DNA of 15,054 nucleotides from UBA6168 sp031426435. Its GTDB lineage: Bacteria > Bacteroidota > Bacteroidia > Chitinophagales > Saprospiraceae. Made by a program: the position numbers and the translations under genes. Shown here piece after piece: positions 6,809-14,600 of the stretch; within the stretch, counting starts at the first letter, position 1; every line of letters starts with the position of its first letter. The notes beneath the pieces were generated by a model that was not told the DNA's origin, did no database searches, and saw only the letters and a program-made list of their open reading frames with translations. The DNA lies in assembly GCA_031426435.1 (NCBI GenBank), contig JANPLH010000369.1, positions 1 to 15,054 of the forward strand. The letters run 5' to 3'.

Positions 6809-9800
6809 ATGAAGCATTTTTTCACGATTGCGCTGTTACTGGTCTCTATCAGCCTATTCGCCCAGCCCGCCAACGACGATTGTGCGGGCATTGTCAATCT
6901 TGGGCCAGCGCCAGTTTGCCCTACCGATGTGCTGTTCAACAACCTGAATGCCACTGCTTCCAATATCGGTTCTGAGAACATCCCGCCCTGCTGGGTAGGT
7001 GGCAATACCAGCCGGGATGTCTGGTTTTCGTTTGTAGCCGTGGATACCATCCTCGACTATCGGATTACCGTGACGGCCTGCCCCGATCCAGTGCTGGGCA
7101 TTGACCCCATCCTGAACCCGCAGGTTGCCGTTTATCGGGGCGATTGTGAGTTCAACGGACTGAGCTTGCTGGATTGCGCTACCTCCAGCAACGGAGCGGG
7201 CGAGGTGTATATTGACCTGATTGGCCTTACGCCGAACATCACCTATTTCTTCAAAATCAACGATTGGTCGGCCACGGCCACGCCCAACGATGGGGCGTTT
7301 AAACTTTGCATCTCCAAGAAGCCGCCCATTTTTACCATTGATGAGGGCGGCTCAACGGCTTGCAGCGGCACCCTTACCGACTCAGGTGGGCCAGATGGTG
7401 ACTATGGCAACAATGAGAATTTCACCTATACTATATGCCCATCGCAGCCGCACAACTGCATCAACTTCTCGTTGGAATACTACAATGTGGAATCATTTGC
7501 TAGTGATGAAATCCAGTTTTTTGATGGTCCAGACGTTAGTTCGCCCCAGATTGGCTCCGTGTCTGGTGGGCAGGTGGGCAACAACTACGGCGGGGTTTGT
7601 TATTCCGTTGCTGCGCAAAGTGGCTGCATGACCATCCTCTTCACCTCGGATGCAAACACTTTCTTTGAAGGTTTTTTGGGGCAATGGGAATGCACCACGG
7701 ATGCTTGTCAGCAGTTGGATGAAATTACGGTACAAACCAACGCCGACCCAGATGAGATTATCCAAAACGTGGTGTCTGGCCAAACCAATATTACCATCAC
7801 CAGTATCCAATGCAACGGTCAGTCGTTGGCCACTTTTCAAGCTTGCCCCAACACGGATTTGGGCATGGAAAAGGGAATACTTCTCACGACTGGCTTGGCC
7901 AGCGAAGTTGCCAACCCGGGGTCATTTGTGGTGTCCAATCCAGTAGGCCCATTTGATGATGGAGATGCCGACCTTGATTACCTGTCGCAGATTTTTGGAA
8001 ACCCCGTGGAGTCAAATGATGCTTGTATCGTGGAAATGGACGTCTTCGCCGCCACGGACGAAATCACTTTTGAATACGTTTTTGGCTCGGATGAATACCC
8101 GGAATGGGTGAATGGCGGGTTCAATGATATTTTTGCCTTCTTAGTTTCTGGCCCCGGCATCACGGGAGACCCCAACATTGGGAACCAAGAAAATATTGCC
8201 ACCTTGCCGGACGGTACTTTTATCCAAATCTTGAGTGTAAACGAGGCTATCAACTGGCAATACTACCGGGACAACCAATTTGGCCAAAGTGTCGCTTATG
8301 ATGGCCTCACCTCCGATTCTATGGGTGTGAAGAAAAGCTTGACCGCTCGAATTGCTACCATTCCCTGCAATACCTACCATTTGAAGTTTGCCATAGCCGA
8401 CCGGGTGGACGATGCTTTCGATTCAGGTGTTTTCATCTCAGATATAAAGGGTGGCTCGCCAAACCTTGGTGTGAATTACAATTCTGGAATTGAGTACCTG
8501 GCCGAAGAATGTGTGAACGTTCCAGATGATATTGTCATTACCCTGAACAAGCCAATAACCCAGCCAGTCACTTATCAGGTTGTACTTGCTGGAACAGCTA
8601 CTTTGGGTGTGGATTATTCTTTGACCTTGCCAGGCACCATTACTTTCAATACTGGAAACGAGGTTTTCACATTTCCAGTTGTTGCGTTAAGTGATGGCTT
8701 AGTGGAGGGCACTGAAACCATTATCCTGCAATTGGTGAGCGATTTTGGTTGCGGAGCAACGGTTGTGTCAAACCTCCAAATCCAGATTTTTGACAAACTG
8801 GCTGTACAGATTTTTGACAATGAACTTGATACTTTGCTTGTTTGTGCTGGCGCTGGCGCTCAATTGCAAGCGAGTGGTGCAACCGACTATTTCTGGCAGC
8901 CCCCCGGCATCTTCTCCGACCCCAATATCTCGAACCCAACTGCCAATCCTGATTCCAGCATGTGGGTGAGTGTGACAGGTAACTTGGGCGTTTGTACGGA
9001 CACAGATTCCATTTACCTGCAACTGATAGACCCGATGGTGAACATCGTGCCGGAGGACGAAAACATCTTCATTTGTGAAGGCGATAGCATCACGCTGACG
9101 GCGGTAAACAATGTTGGCAATAGCAACTTGGAATGGAGCACGTTTTTCATCGCTTTGACTGACCCCAATAATCCCGTGCAGACCATCGTGCCGGGGCCGT
9201 TTCAGACCTTCATCCCACTGACCGTTACAGTGGAACTGGGCGGTTGCTCGGCCACCGACAACGTTACCGTGCAGGTGGATCCCTTCGACTTTCCAGTGGT
9301 AGCCAATGACACTTCCATCTGCGAGAATTACAGCGTGAAACTGGCATCTGATATTGAAAACACCACAACTACTTATACTTGGACGCCTAATATTGGCCTC
9401 TCACCAAGCAATACCGTTTCTGGGCCGATTGCCACGCCGGATGTGACCACAACTTATAAATTGGTCGCAGAAAGCGCAACGGGCGTTTGCAAGGACAGTG
9501 CGGAGATGACCATCACCGTCATTCCCGTTGATATTGAAATCACAAACCCCGACACTGCTTTTATTTGCATTGGCGACAGCGTGACACTCATCAACACCAA
9601 TACAACGGGTGGGGTAGGTGTCACATGGACGCCCACCATTTTCATGAATCAAATCAATCCGCAGCAAGTGGTGGTAAATCCGCCTGTCAGCACCTGGTAT
9701 TATGCCAGCCTTACGGCAGGGGCCTGTACCGTAACGGATTCGGTTTTGGTTTATGTGGATTCATTGCCCGACCTCAGTATCATGGCGATGCCAAGCAAGG

Positions 9801-11563
9801 AGTCTTATTGCCAAGGTGAGGAGATAACTTTGACATCTCCCACCTATGAGCCAGGCAATTTCCCCGAAATAAATTTGATGTGGTTGGGTGACCAACCCGG
9901 TGCTTTGACGCCCGATTCGTTCCTGAACTTGGTGTTCATCGCCAATTTCACCCATACCTTCATCAGGGAAACCACCGTACATGCATGCAGGAGCCTGGAT
10001 TCCATTGAAATCATTGTAACGCCAGCCATTACGATAGAAATCGTGCCCGGACTTGACACGATTTGCCCAGGCGAACAAGTGCAGTTTACCATCAATGGCC
10101 CCGCCGAGCTTACAGATTTCAGTTGGACGCCAGCGGATAACCTTAGCTGTGCGGATTGTCGAGAACCCATTGCCTCACCGGGAGGCACCACTACTTATAA
10201 TGTGCAAGCAGAATACGAAGGGTGCCCGGTAGGAGCATCAGCGACTTTAGTGGTGCCGTCTGGGCCAGTTTTTGACTTGCAAGATGCTTCTATTTGTCCA
10301 GGCAGTTCCATCCAATTGAATAGTATTGACAATCCACAAGCTGAATATTTATGGACGGCTTCGATTGGAACCTTGGCTAACCCAGCTGAGGCGATTCAAA
10401 TAGTCAGCCCAGCCGTGACGACCACATACACTGTAACCGCGACCCTTGCCGACTGTCCCCCAACTACTGGGCAAGTCACCATCACGGTTGCCACCGACTT
10501 CACGATTACAGGAAATACGCCACCCGTTTTGTGCCCAGGAGCAAGCACCACATTGACGGTGACTGCAACCCCTGCTGGCCCTGATTACGACTACCAGTGG
10601 ACGGATGAAACAGGCACTGTGATTGGAGATAATAGTTCAGTTTCTGTAACTCCCAATAGCTCCACTACCTACGAGGTTTTGGTCACGAGTGGGGACGGTT
10701 GCTTTAGCCATACGTTGGCTATACCAGTGGAAGTTTCATTGCCGTTCACGGTAAATGCAGGCCCTGACACAACCATTGTTGCTGGTGCGCCCGTAACCTT
10801 GATTGGCACTGCCACAAAGCCGGGAGTGTCATTTATTTGGACGGACCAGCAAGGAGATATTATTTCCAATGAAGCGACAGCTTTGGTGAATCCTTGCGAG
10901 GACATGACCTATACACTTACTGGCACCGATGCGGCTGGGTGTTTGTTTGCCAATTCAATGACCGTGTTTGTCAATGAGAGCTTTACCATAGATTCGGTGA
11001 TTGCCAAAGAGTACAAAATTGACAACGACTCTATTTTTGAAGGAGATGAGTACATTCTTGTAGCCTATACCAGCCCGCCATTTCTTCCGGGAGCAACCTA
11101 TAAATGGTTCGTAGGTGACAGCTTGGTTTCTACCACCAACGATACCCTTTCCGCTGTGCTGAACGCCAATGAGATATTTGGATTGGACAACACCCGTGAC
11201 GAAGAATTTCCAATCAGGGTTGAAATCACGCTTCCGGCAGGTTGTTCCAGCTTGGACTCTGGGATTCTGGTCGTGCATAACATCCCCATCGGAATGCCGA
11301 ATGCTTTCTCACCGAATGGTGACCAGGCAAATGACCGATTCAATATCGTCAGTAAAATACCATTGACCATCAATGAGTTCCAAGTATGGAATCGCTGGGG
11401 GCAACTAGTTTACGACAATGATGCTGGGGCCGAAGGCTGGGATGGCAAGCAGAAAAAGGAAGATGCCCCCTCCGACGTTTATATCTATCGTATAGTTTAT
11501 GAAATAACGGGCGGGAGCGGCAAGGAATATACCCAGAAAGGGGATGTGACTTTGCTTCGATAA
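6809..11563 (+). CDS. Giant modular surface protein with gliding-motility/T9SS type B C-terminus
   Basis: An upstream in-frame ATG at 6764 exists, but the ATG at 6809 gives a clean signal peptide (MKHFFTIALLLVSISLFA, residues 1-18), so I choose it; the protein has 1584 residues. Domains in order: a PPC-like beta domain starting PANDDC (about 20-170); a CUB-like domain (about 184-300, with paired Cys); a choice-of-anchor L domain (about 315-550, with EYVFGSDEYPEW and FNDIFAFLVSGPG); a Calx-beta-like strand module (about 561-663, VDYSLTLPGTITF, EGTETI); about nine Ig/PKD-like repeats of 75-90 residues (about 664-1389, recurring C-x-G-x-S/Q, W-T-P and TTTY); a linker module; and a gliding-motility-associated C-terminal domain (about 1493-1584, NAFSPNGDQANDRF, WNRWGQLVYDN, YIYRI). 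The last is the T9SS type B sorting signal. It is predicted to be exported, anchored at the surface and to act in adhesion or matrix binding; the ligand is unknown. A terminator follows directly. Confidence 0.9.
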   Translation: MKHFFTIALLLVSISLFAQPANDDCAGIVNLGPAPVCPTDVLFNNLNATASNIGSENIPPCWVGGNTSRDVWFSFVAVDTILDYRITVTACPDPVLGIDPILNPQVAVYRGDCEFNGLSLLDCATSSNGAGEVYIDLIGLTPNITYFFKINDWSATATPNDGAFKLCISKKPPIFTIDEGGSTACSGTLTDSGGPDGDYGNNENFTYTICPSQPHNCINFSLEYYNVESFASDEIQFFDGPDVSSPQIGSVSGGQVGNNYGGVCYSVAAQSGCMTILFTSDANTFFEGFLGQWECTTDACQQLDEITVQTNADPDEIIQNVVSGQTNITITSIQCNGQSLATFQACPNTDLGMEKGILLTTGLASEVANPGSFVVSNPVGPFDDGDADLDYLSQIFGNPVESNDACIVEMDVFAATDEITFEYVFGSDEYPEWVNGGFNDIFAFLVSGPGITGDPNIGNQENIATLPDGTFIQILSVNEAINWQYYRDNQFGQSVAYDGLTSDSMGVKKSLTARIATIPCNTYHLKFAIADRVDDAFDSGVFISDIKGGSPNLGVNYNSGIEYLAEECVNVPDDIVITLNKPITQPVTYQVVLAGTATLGVDYSLTLPGTITFNTGNEVFTFPVVALSDGLVEGTETIILQLVSDFGCGATVVSNLQIQIFDKLAVQIFDNELDTLLVCAGAGAQLQASGATDYFWQPPGIFSDPNISNPTANPDSSMWVSVTGNLGVCTDTDSIYLQLIDPMVNIVPEDENIFICEGDSITLTAVNNVGNSNLEWSTFFIALTDPNNPVQTIVPGPFQTFIPLTVTVELGGCSATDNVTVQVDPFDFPVVANDTSICENYSVKLASDIENTTTTYTWTPNIGLSPSNTVSGPIATPDVTTTYKLVAESATGVCKDSAEMTITVIPVDIEITNPDTAFICIGDSVTLINTNTTGGVGVTWTPTIFMNQINPQQVVVNPPVSTWYYASLTAGACTVTDSVLVYVDSLPDLSIMAMPSKESYCQGEEITLTSPTYEPGNFPEINLMWLGDQPGALTPDSFLNLVFIANFTHTFIRETTVHACRSLDSIEIIVTPAITIEIVPGLDTICPGEQVQFTINGPAELTDFSWTPADNLSCADCREPIASPGGTTTYNVQAEYEGCPVGASATLVVPSGPVFDLQDASICPGSSIQLNSIDNPQAEYLWTASIGTLANPAEAIQIVSPAVTTTYTVTATLADCPPTTGQVTITVATDFTITGNTPPVLCPGASTTLTVTATPAGPDYDYQWTDETGTVIGDNSSVSVTPNSSTTYEVLVTSGDGCFSHTLAIPVEVSLPFTVNAGPDTTIVAGAPVTLIGTATKPGVSFIWTDQQGDIISNEATALVNPCEDMTYTLTGTDAAGCLFANSMTVFVNESFTIDSVIAKEYKIDNDSIFEGDEYILVAYTSPPFLPGATYKWFVGDSLVSTTNDTLSAVLNANEIFGLDNTRDEEFPIRVEITLPAGCSSLDSGILVVHNIPIGMPNAFSPNGDQANDRFNIVSKIPLTINEFQVWNRWGQLVYDNDAGAEGWDGKQKKEDAPSDVYIYRIVYEITGGSGKEYTQKGDVTLLR

Positions 11564-11575
11564 AACAAAAAACAG

Positions 11576-11614
11576 AAAAAATAGGCGGCACGTAAAACTG
11601 CCGCCTATTTTTTT
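11576..11614 (+). terminator. Strong rho-independent terminator after the surface protein gene
   Basis: A perfect 15-bp stem pairs 11576-11590 with 11599-11613 (core ATAGGCGGCA / TGCCGCCTAT), with an 8-nt loop and a T tract. It lies 12 nt after the stop at 11563 and ends 13 nt before the next start codon at 11628, so it also forms the immediate upstream region of that gene. Confidence 0.9.
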
Positions 11615-11627
11615 GAACAGCAAGACC

Positions 11628-12095
11628 ATGAAGGTTGAAATAGACCTCTTGAAATACCAGCCTAACCTGAACCTGCAAAAGCAAGCTGGCCAGGTATTTA
11701 TCCATGACCCTATTCGAAAAAAGTACCTCGTGCAAACGCCGGAGGAAGTAGTCCGGCAGTTGTTCCTTGCCTATTTATTGGAGGAAAGGGCTTTCCCGAA
11801 AAACCGCATCCGAACGGAGAAAGTCTTGAAAGTCAATGAGTTGACCAAGCGGTGCGATATTCTCGTGTACGATTGGGAAATGAATCCTTTTCTTTTGGTC
11901 GAATGCAAATCGCCCAATGTCCCCCTCACTGATGCCACTTTGCGGCAAATAGCTGCCTACAACATGCCGCTGAAAGTCAATTACCTTATTTTGACCAATG
12001 GCCTCGTCAATTATTGCTGCGCAATGGACTACATTGGAGGCGATTGGCAGTTTTTGGGCAGCATTCCCACCTTTCCCACACCACCTTCAAAGTAG
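11628..12095 (+). CDS. Stand-alone HsdR N-terminal (PD-(D/E)xK) domain protein
   Basis: The protein has 155 residues from the ATG at 11628. A TTG at 11613 is in frame but lies in the terminator T-tract, so I reject it. The sequence matches the small 'type I restriction enzyme R protein N-terminal' family: TPEEVVRQLFLAYL at 37-50, Arg-Cys-Asp77 (RCDILVYD), Glu92-Cys-Lys94 (LLVECKSP) and Gln107 (LRQIAAYN), then YLILTNG. Asp77, Glu92, Lys94 and Gln107 form a complete PD-(D/E)xK nuclease signature. No helicase, HsdM or HsdS part is next to it, so this is not a type I restriction system. Such single-domain proteins are common in Bacteroidota and their role is not established. A nuclease role is inferred from the intact motif. 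Transcription is puzzling because a terminator sits just upstream. Confidence 0.85.
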   Translation: MKVEIDLLKYQPNLNLQKQAGQVFIHDPIRKKYLVQTPEEVVRQLFLAYLLEERAFPKNRIRTEKVLKVNELTKRCDILVYDWEMNPFLLVECKSPNVPLTDATLRQIAAYNMPLKVNYLILTNGLVNYCCAMDYIGGDWQFLGSIPTFPTPPSK

Positions 12096-12136
12096 AATTC
12101 CTACCTTTCGCCCGCAAAACCTAACCAAGCGGTAGG

Positions 12137-12253
12137 TAAGTAGAAATTGGAAATTAATCGAAATTAAGAAATTTGACCAAATCGTTCATAATCAAGGAGT
12201 TGGTTCAAAATTTCTCAATTTCTTAATTTCAACTAATTTCAATGGCTTACTTA
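12137..12253. repeat. AT-rich imperfect inverted repeat
   Basis: Arms of about 45-50 nt face each other in the spacer before tdh. A perfect 14-bp core (GAAATTAAGAAATT at 12160-12173, its complement at 12217-12230) is flanked by imperfect matches, and the outermost TAAGTA/TACTTA at 12137-12142 and 12248-12253 also pair. Each arm is built of degenerate GAAATT-type units 8-10 bp apart. No open frame lies inside. It could be a miniature mobile element remnant or a folded leader RNA. Confidence 0.6.
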
Positions 12254-12335
12254 TAGGGGGGCAGCGATAGTTTTTGGTTCAAAAAGGGGCTTCCCGGCTA
12301 TCGTCCACCCACCACCGACCACTGTAAAAATCGCT

Positions 12336-13271
12336 ATGAGCAAAGAAAAAATACTCGTCATCGGCGCCAATGGCCAAATAGGGTCGGTGCTGACGGGTGC
12401 ATTGAGGAAGGAGCATGGAGAAAGCAACGTGGTCGCTACCGACATCAGGGCCACGAATGAGCAAGAAGGCTTGTTTGAATTGCTCAATGTGATGGACGCC
12501 AAGGCCATTGCTATGGCGGTTGAACGGCATGGCGTCACACAGATTTACCACTTGGCTGCCATCCTATCTGCCAAAGGCGAACAAAATCCGCTGCAAACTT
12601 GGGACATCAACATGGGCGGGCTTTTCAACGTCTTTGAAGTGGCCCGTGAAAAGCAAGTGGCCAAGGTATTTTACCCAAGTTCCATCGCCGTTTTTGGGGA
12701 AGATATTCCCCGACAGATGACGCCAAACAACGCCGTGCTAAAACCCACGACTGTGTATGGCATGAGCAAGGCTTCCGGCGAACTTTGGAGCCAATATTAC
12801 CATCAAAAATATGGCTTGGACATCCGCTCCCTTCGCTACCCCGGCGTCATTGGTTGGCAAAGCGAACCCGGTGGCGGCACTACGGACTATGCCGTGGAAA
12901 TCTATCATTATGCCGTAAAAGGGCAGGATTACACTTGCTTTTTAGCTGAAAATACGGTGCTACCCATGATTTACATGGACGATGCCATCCGTGCCACGCT
13001 GGAATTGATGGATGCCAAAGCTGAAAATATCAAAGTAAGAACCAGCTACAACTTGGCTGGGATGAGCTTTTCGCCAAAGGAAATTGCCGCCAGTATTCAG
13101 CAGGAAATGCCCAATTTCAAGGTCAGCTATGCCCCCGATTTTAGACAAGAAATCGCTGAAAGCTGGCCGGAAAGCATTGACGATGCCGCCGCCCGAAGCG
13201 ATTGGAACTGGCGTCCAAAATACGACCTTCATAGCATGACCAAGGACATGCTTCATCATCTAAAAAAATGA
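12336..13271 (+). CDS. tdh: L-threonine 3-dehydrogenase, SDR type
   Basis: The protein has 311 residues. It oxidises L-threonine with NAD+ to 2-amino-3-ketobutyrate in the cytoplasm. The Rossmann signature GANGQIG is at residues 10-16, a YHLAA segment at 71-75, the SDR serine pair Ser115-Ser116 (YPSSIAVFG) and the catalytic Tyr141-x-x-x-Lys145 (YGMSKASGE). RYPGVIGW followed by PGGGTTDYAVEIY (167-190) is the loop I associate with the epimerase-like threonine dehydrogenases rather than sugar epimerases. This form differs from the zinc-dependent (MDR) Tdh of E. coli and resembles those of Flavobacterium and animals. The downstream kbl uses its product, which supports the call. The start ATG follows a purine-poor region without a clear Shine-Dalgarno. 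The alternative is a generic NAD-dependent epimerase, unlikely given the neighbour. Confidence 0.92.
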   Translation: MSKEKILVIGANGQIGSVLTGALRKEHGESNVVATDIRATNEQEGLFELLNVMDAKAIAMAVERHGVTQIYHLAAILSAKGEQNPLQTWDINMGGLFNVFEVAREKQVAKVFYPSSIAVFGEDIPRQMTPNNAVLKPTTVYGMSKASGELWSQYYHQKYGLDIRSLRYPGVIGWQSEPGGGTTDYAVEIYHYAVKGQDYTCFLAENTVLPMIYMDDAIRATLELMDAKAENIKVRTSYNLAGMSFSPKEIAASIQQEMPNFKVSYAPDFRQEIAESWPESIDDAAARSDWNWRPKYDLHSMTKDMLHHLKK

Positions 13272-13272
13272 T

Positions 13273-13320
13273 TGTTTCATTGCTTCATTGTTTCATTGTT
13301 TCATTGCTTCATTGCTTCAT
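13273..13320 (+). repeat. Tandem array of six 8-bp units, TGYTTCAT
   Basis: Six contiguous octamers, three of them TGTTTCAT and three TGCTTCAT, start immediately after the tdh stop codon (13269-13271) and are followed by a partial unit. There are no spacers, so it is not a CRISPR. It lies in the 128-nt tdh-kbl gap. Confidence 0.9.
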
Positions 13321-13340
13321 TGTTTTCTTGACGCCCCCTT

Positions 13341-13395
13341 CAATCCTTCAATCCTTCAATCCTTCAATCCTTTAATCTTTAATCCTTCAATCCTT
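13341..13395 (+). repeat. Tandem array of about seven 8-bp units, CAATCCTT, abutting the kbl start
   Basis: Four perfect CAATCCTT units are followed by TAATCTTT, a 7-nt AATCCTT and a final CAATCCTT; only CACC separates the array from the kbl ATG at 13400. The array occupies the place of a ribosome-binding site, and no Shine-Dalgarno is visible. The 7-nt unit suggests past slippage or point deletion. Confidence 0.9.
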
Positions 13396-13399
13396 CACC

Positions 13400-14587
13400 A
13401 TGTTCACCAACGTCCGAACAGCCCTCCAGCAAGAAATCCAGGAAATAAAAGATGCCGGCCTTTACAAAAAGGAGCGGGTCATCGTCACGCCACAAGGCCC
13501 GGTCATTCGCACCGACCAGGGGCAGGAGGTGCTTAATTTTTGTGCCAACAACTACCTCGGACTTTCATCGCACCCAAAGGTGATTGAGGCAGCGCACGAG
13601 GCCATTCGCACGCATGGCTATGGCCTGTCTTCCGTGCGCTTCATTTGCGGAACCCAGGACTTGCACAAGACCTTGGAGCGCAAAACCGCCGACTTTCTGG
13701 GACAAGAGGATGCCATCCTTTATGCCGCAGCATTTGATGCAAATGGCGGTTTGTTCGAGCCGCTGTTGGGTGCCGAGGATGCCATCATTTCAGACGAGCT
13801 CAACCATGCCAGCATCATTGACGGTATCCGGCTTTGCAAGGCCAACCGGCTTCGCTACAAGCACAACGACATGGCCGACTTGGAGGAGCAACTCAAATCT
13901 TGCCAAGATGCCCGCCGCCTAATGATTTTCACCGATGGCGCATTCAGCATGGACGGCACCATTGCGCAGCTCGATAAGATTTGTGATTTGGCGGATAAAT
14001 ATGATGCGATGGTGGCCATTGACGAGTGCCATGCCACAGGTTTTTTGGGCAAAACTGGCCGGGGCACCCATGAGCATCGGGGAGTAATGGATAGGGTGGA
14101 CATCATCACCGGCACTTTCGGAAAGGCACTCGGCGGGGCCAGTGGTGGCTTCACGGCAGCCAGAAGGGAAATCGTTGAAATGTTGCGCCAGCGAAGCCGT
14201 CCGTACCTGTTTTCAAACACTTTGGCACCTTCCATTGCAGGGGCTTCCATCGCCGTGTTGGACATGCTCACCGAAACCACCGACCTGCGGGACAAGTTGG
14301 AACGCAACACGGAATGGTTCCGAAAAGCCATGACCGAAGCGGGGTTTGATATCATACCCGGCGTTCACCCCATCGTACCCATCATGCTTTATGATGCTGT
14401 GCTGGCGCAAAACTTTGCTGCCAAGCTGCTAGAGGAAGGCATTTATGTCATTGGATTCTTTTTCCCAGTGGTGGCGAAAGGCAAGGCCCGCATTCGGGTA
14501 CAAATCTCGGCAGCACACGAGCCAGCGCATTTGGAAAAAGCGGTGGCAGCATTTACCAAAGTCGGAAAGGAATTGGGCGTGCTGTAA
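13400..14587 (+). CDS. kbl: Glycine C-acetyltransferase (2-amino-3-ketobutyrate CoA ligase)
   Basis: The protein has 395 residues, about the same as E. coli Kbl (398). It is a PLP enzyme of the alpha-oxoamine synthase family that cleaves 2-amino-3-ketobutyrate with CoA to glycine and acetyl-CoA. Visible features: NFCANNYLGLSSHP (46-59), YGLSSVRFICGTQDLHK (74-90), NHASIIDG with His136 stacking on PLP, DECHATGFLG with Asp208 and His211 contacting the cofactor, and the Schiff-base lysine Lys242 in TFGKALGG. RIRVQISAAH near 365-373 is the usual C-terminal substrate-binding element. It follows tdh on the same strand after 128 nt and completes threonine degradation to glycine. The start ATG at 13400 gives the standard family N-terminus. 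Related synthases for serine palmitoyl or 8-amino-7-oxononanoate are less likely because of tdh and the close match to Kbl motifs. Confidence 0.95.
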   Translation: MFTNVRTALQQEIQEIKDAGLYKKERVIVTPQGPVIRTDQGQEVLNFCANNYLGLSSHPKVIEAAHEAIRTHGYGLSSVRFICGTQDLHKTLERKTADFLGQEDAILYAAAFDANGGLFEPLLGAEDAIISDELNHASIIDGIRLCKANRLRYKHNDMADLEEQLKSCQDARRLMIFTDGAFSMDGTIAQLDKICDLADKYDAMVAIDECHATGFLGKTGRGTHEHRGVMDRVDIITGTFGKALGGASGGFTAARREIVEMLRQRSRPYLFSNTLAPSIAGASIAVLDMLTETTDLRDKLERNTEWFRKAMTEAGFDIIPGVHPIVPIMLYDAVLAQNFAAKLLEEGIYVIGFFFPVVAKGKARIRVQISAAHEPAHLEKAVAAFTKVGKELGVL

Positions 14588-14600
14588 CCAACAATTACAG
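14582..14600. other. Small dyad holding both convergent stop codons
   Basis: CTGTAA (14582-14587, including the kbl TAA) and TTACAG (14595-14600, including the reverse-strand TAA of the lipoprotein gene) are perfect complements around a 7-nt loop. The stem is short, so terminator strength is doubtful, but it is the only structure in the 7-nt gap. Confidence 0.35.

Noticed and set aside
11613..11627. TTG start for the HsdR-N protein
   Set aside because: It lies in the T tract of the terminator; the ATG at 11628 gives the usual family N-terminus.
11628..12095. Type I restriction-modification system
   Set aside because: Only the HsdR N-terminal domain is present; no HsdM, HsdS or helicase motor nearby.
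12111..12118. TACCTTTC as promoter for tdh
   Set aside because: No matching -33 box at proper spacing and more than 200 nt upstream with an inverted repeat between; too weak to list.
13273..13395. CRISPR array
   Set aside because: The repeats are contiguous 8-bp units with no spacers, and no cas gene is present.
13855..14355. Reverse-strand 166-residue frame
   Set aside because: Antisense to kbl across its PLP-lysine region; no independent evidence.
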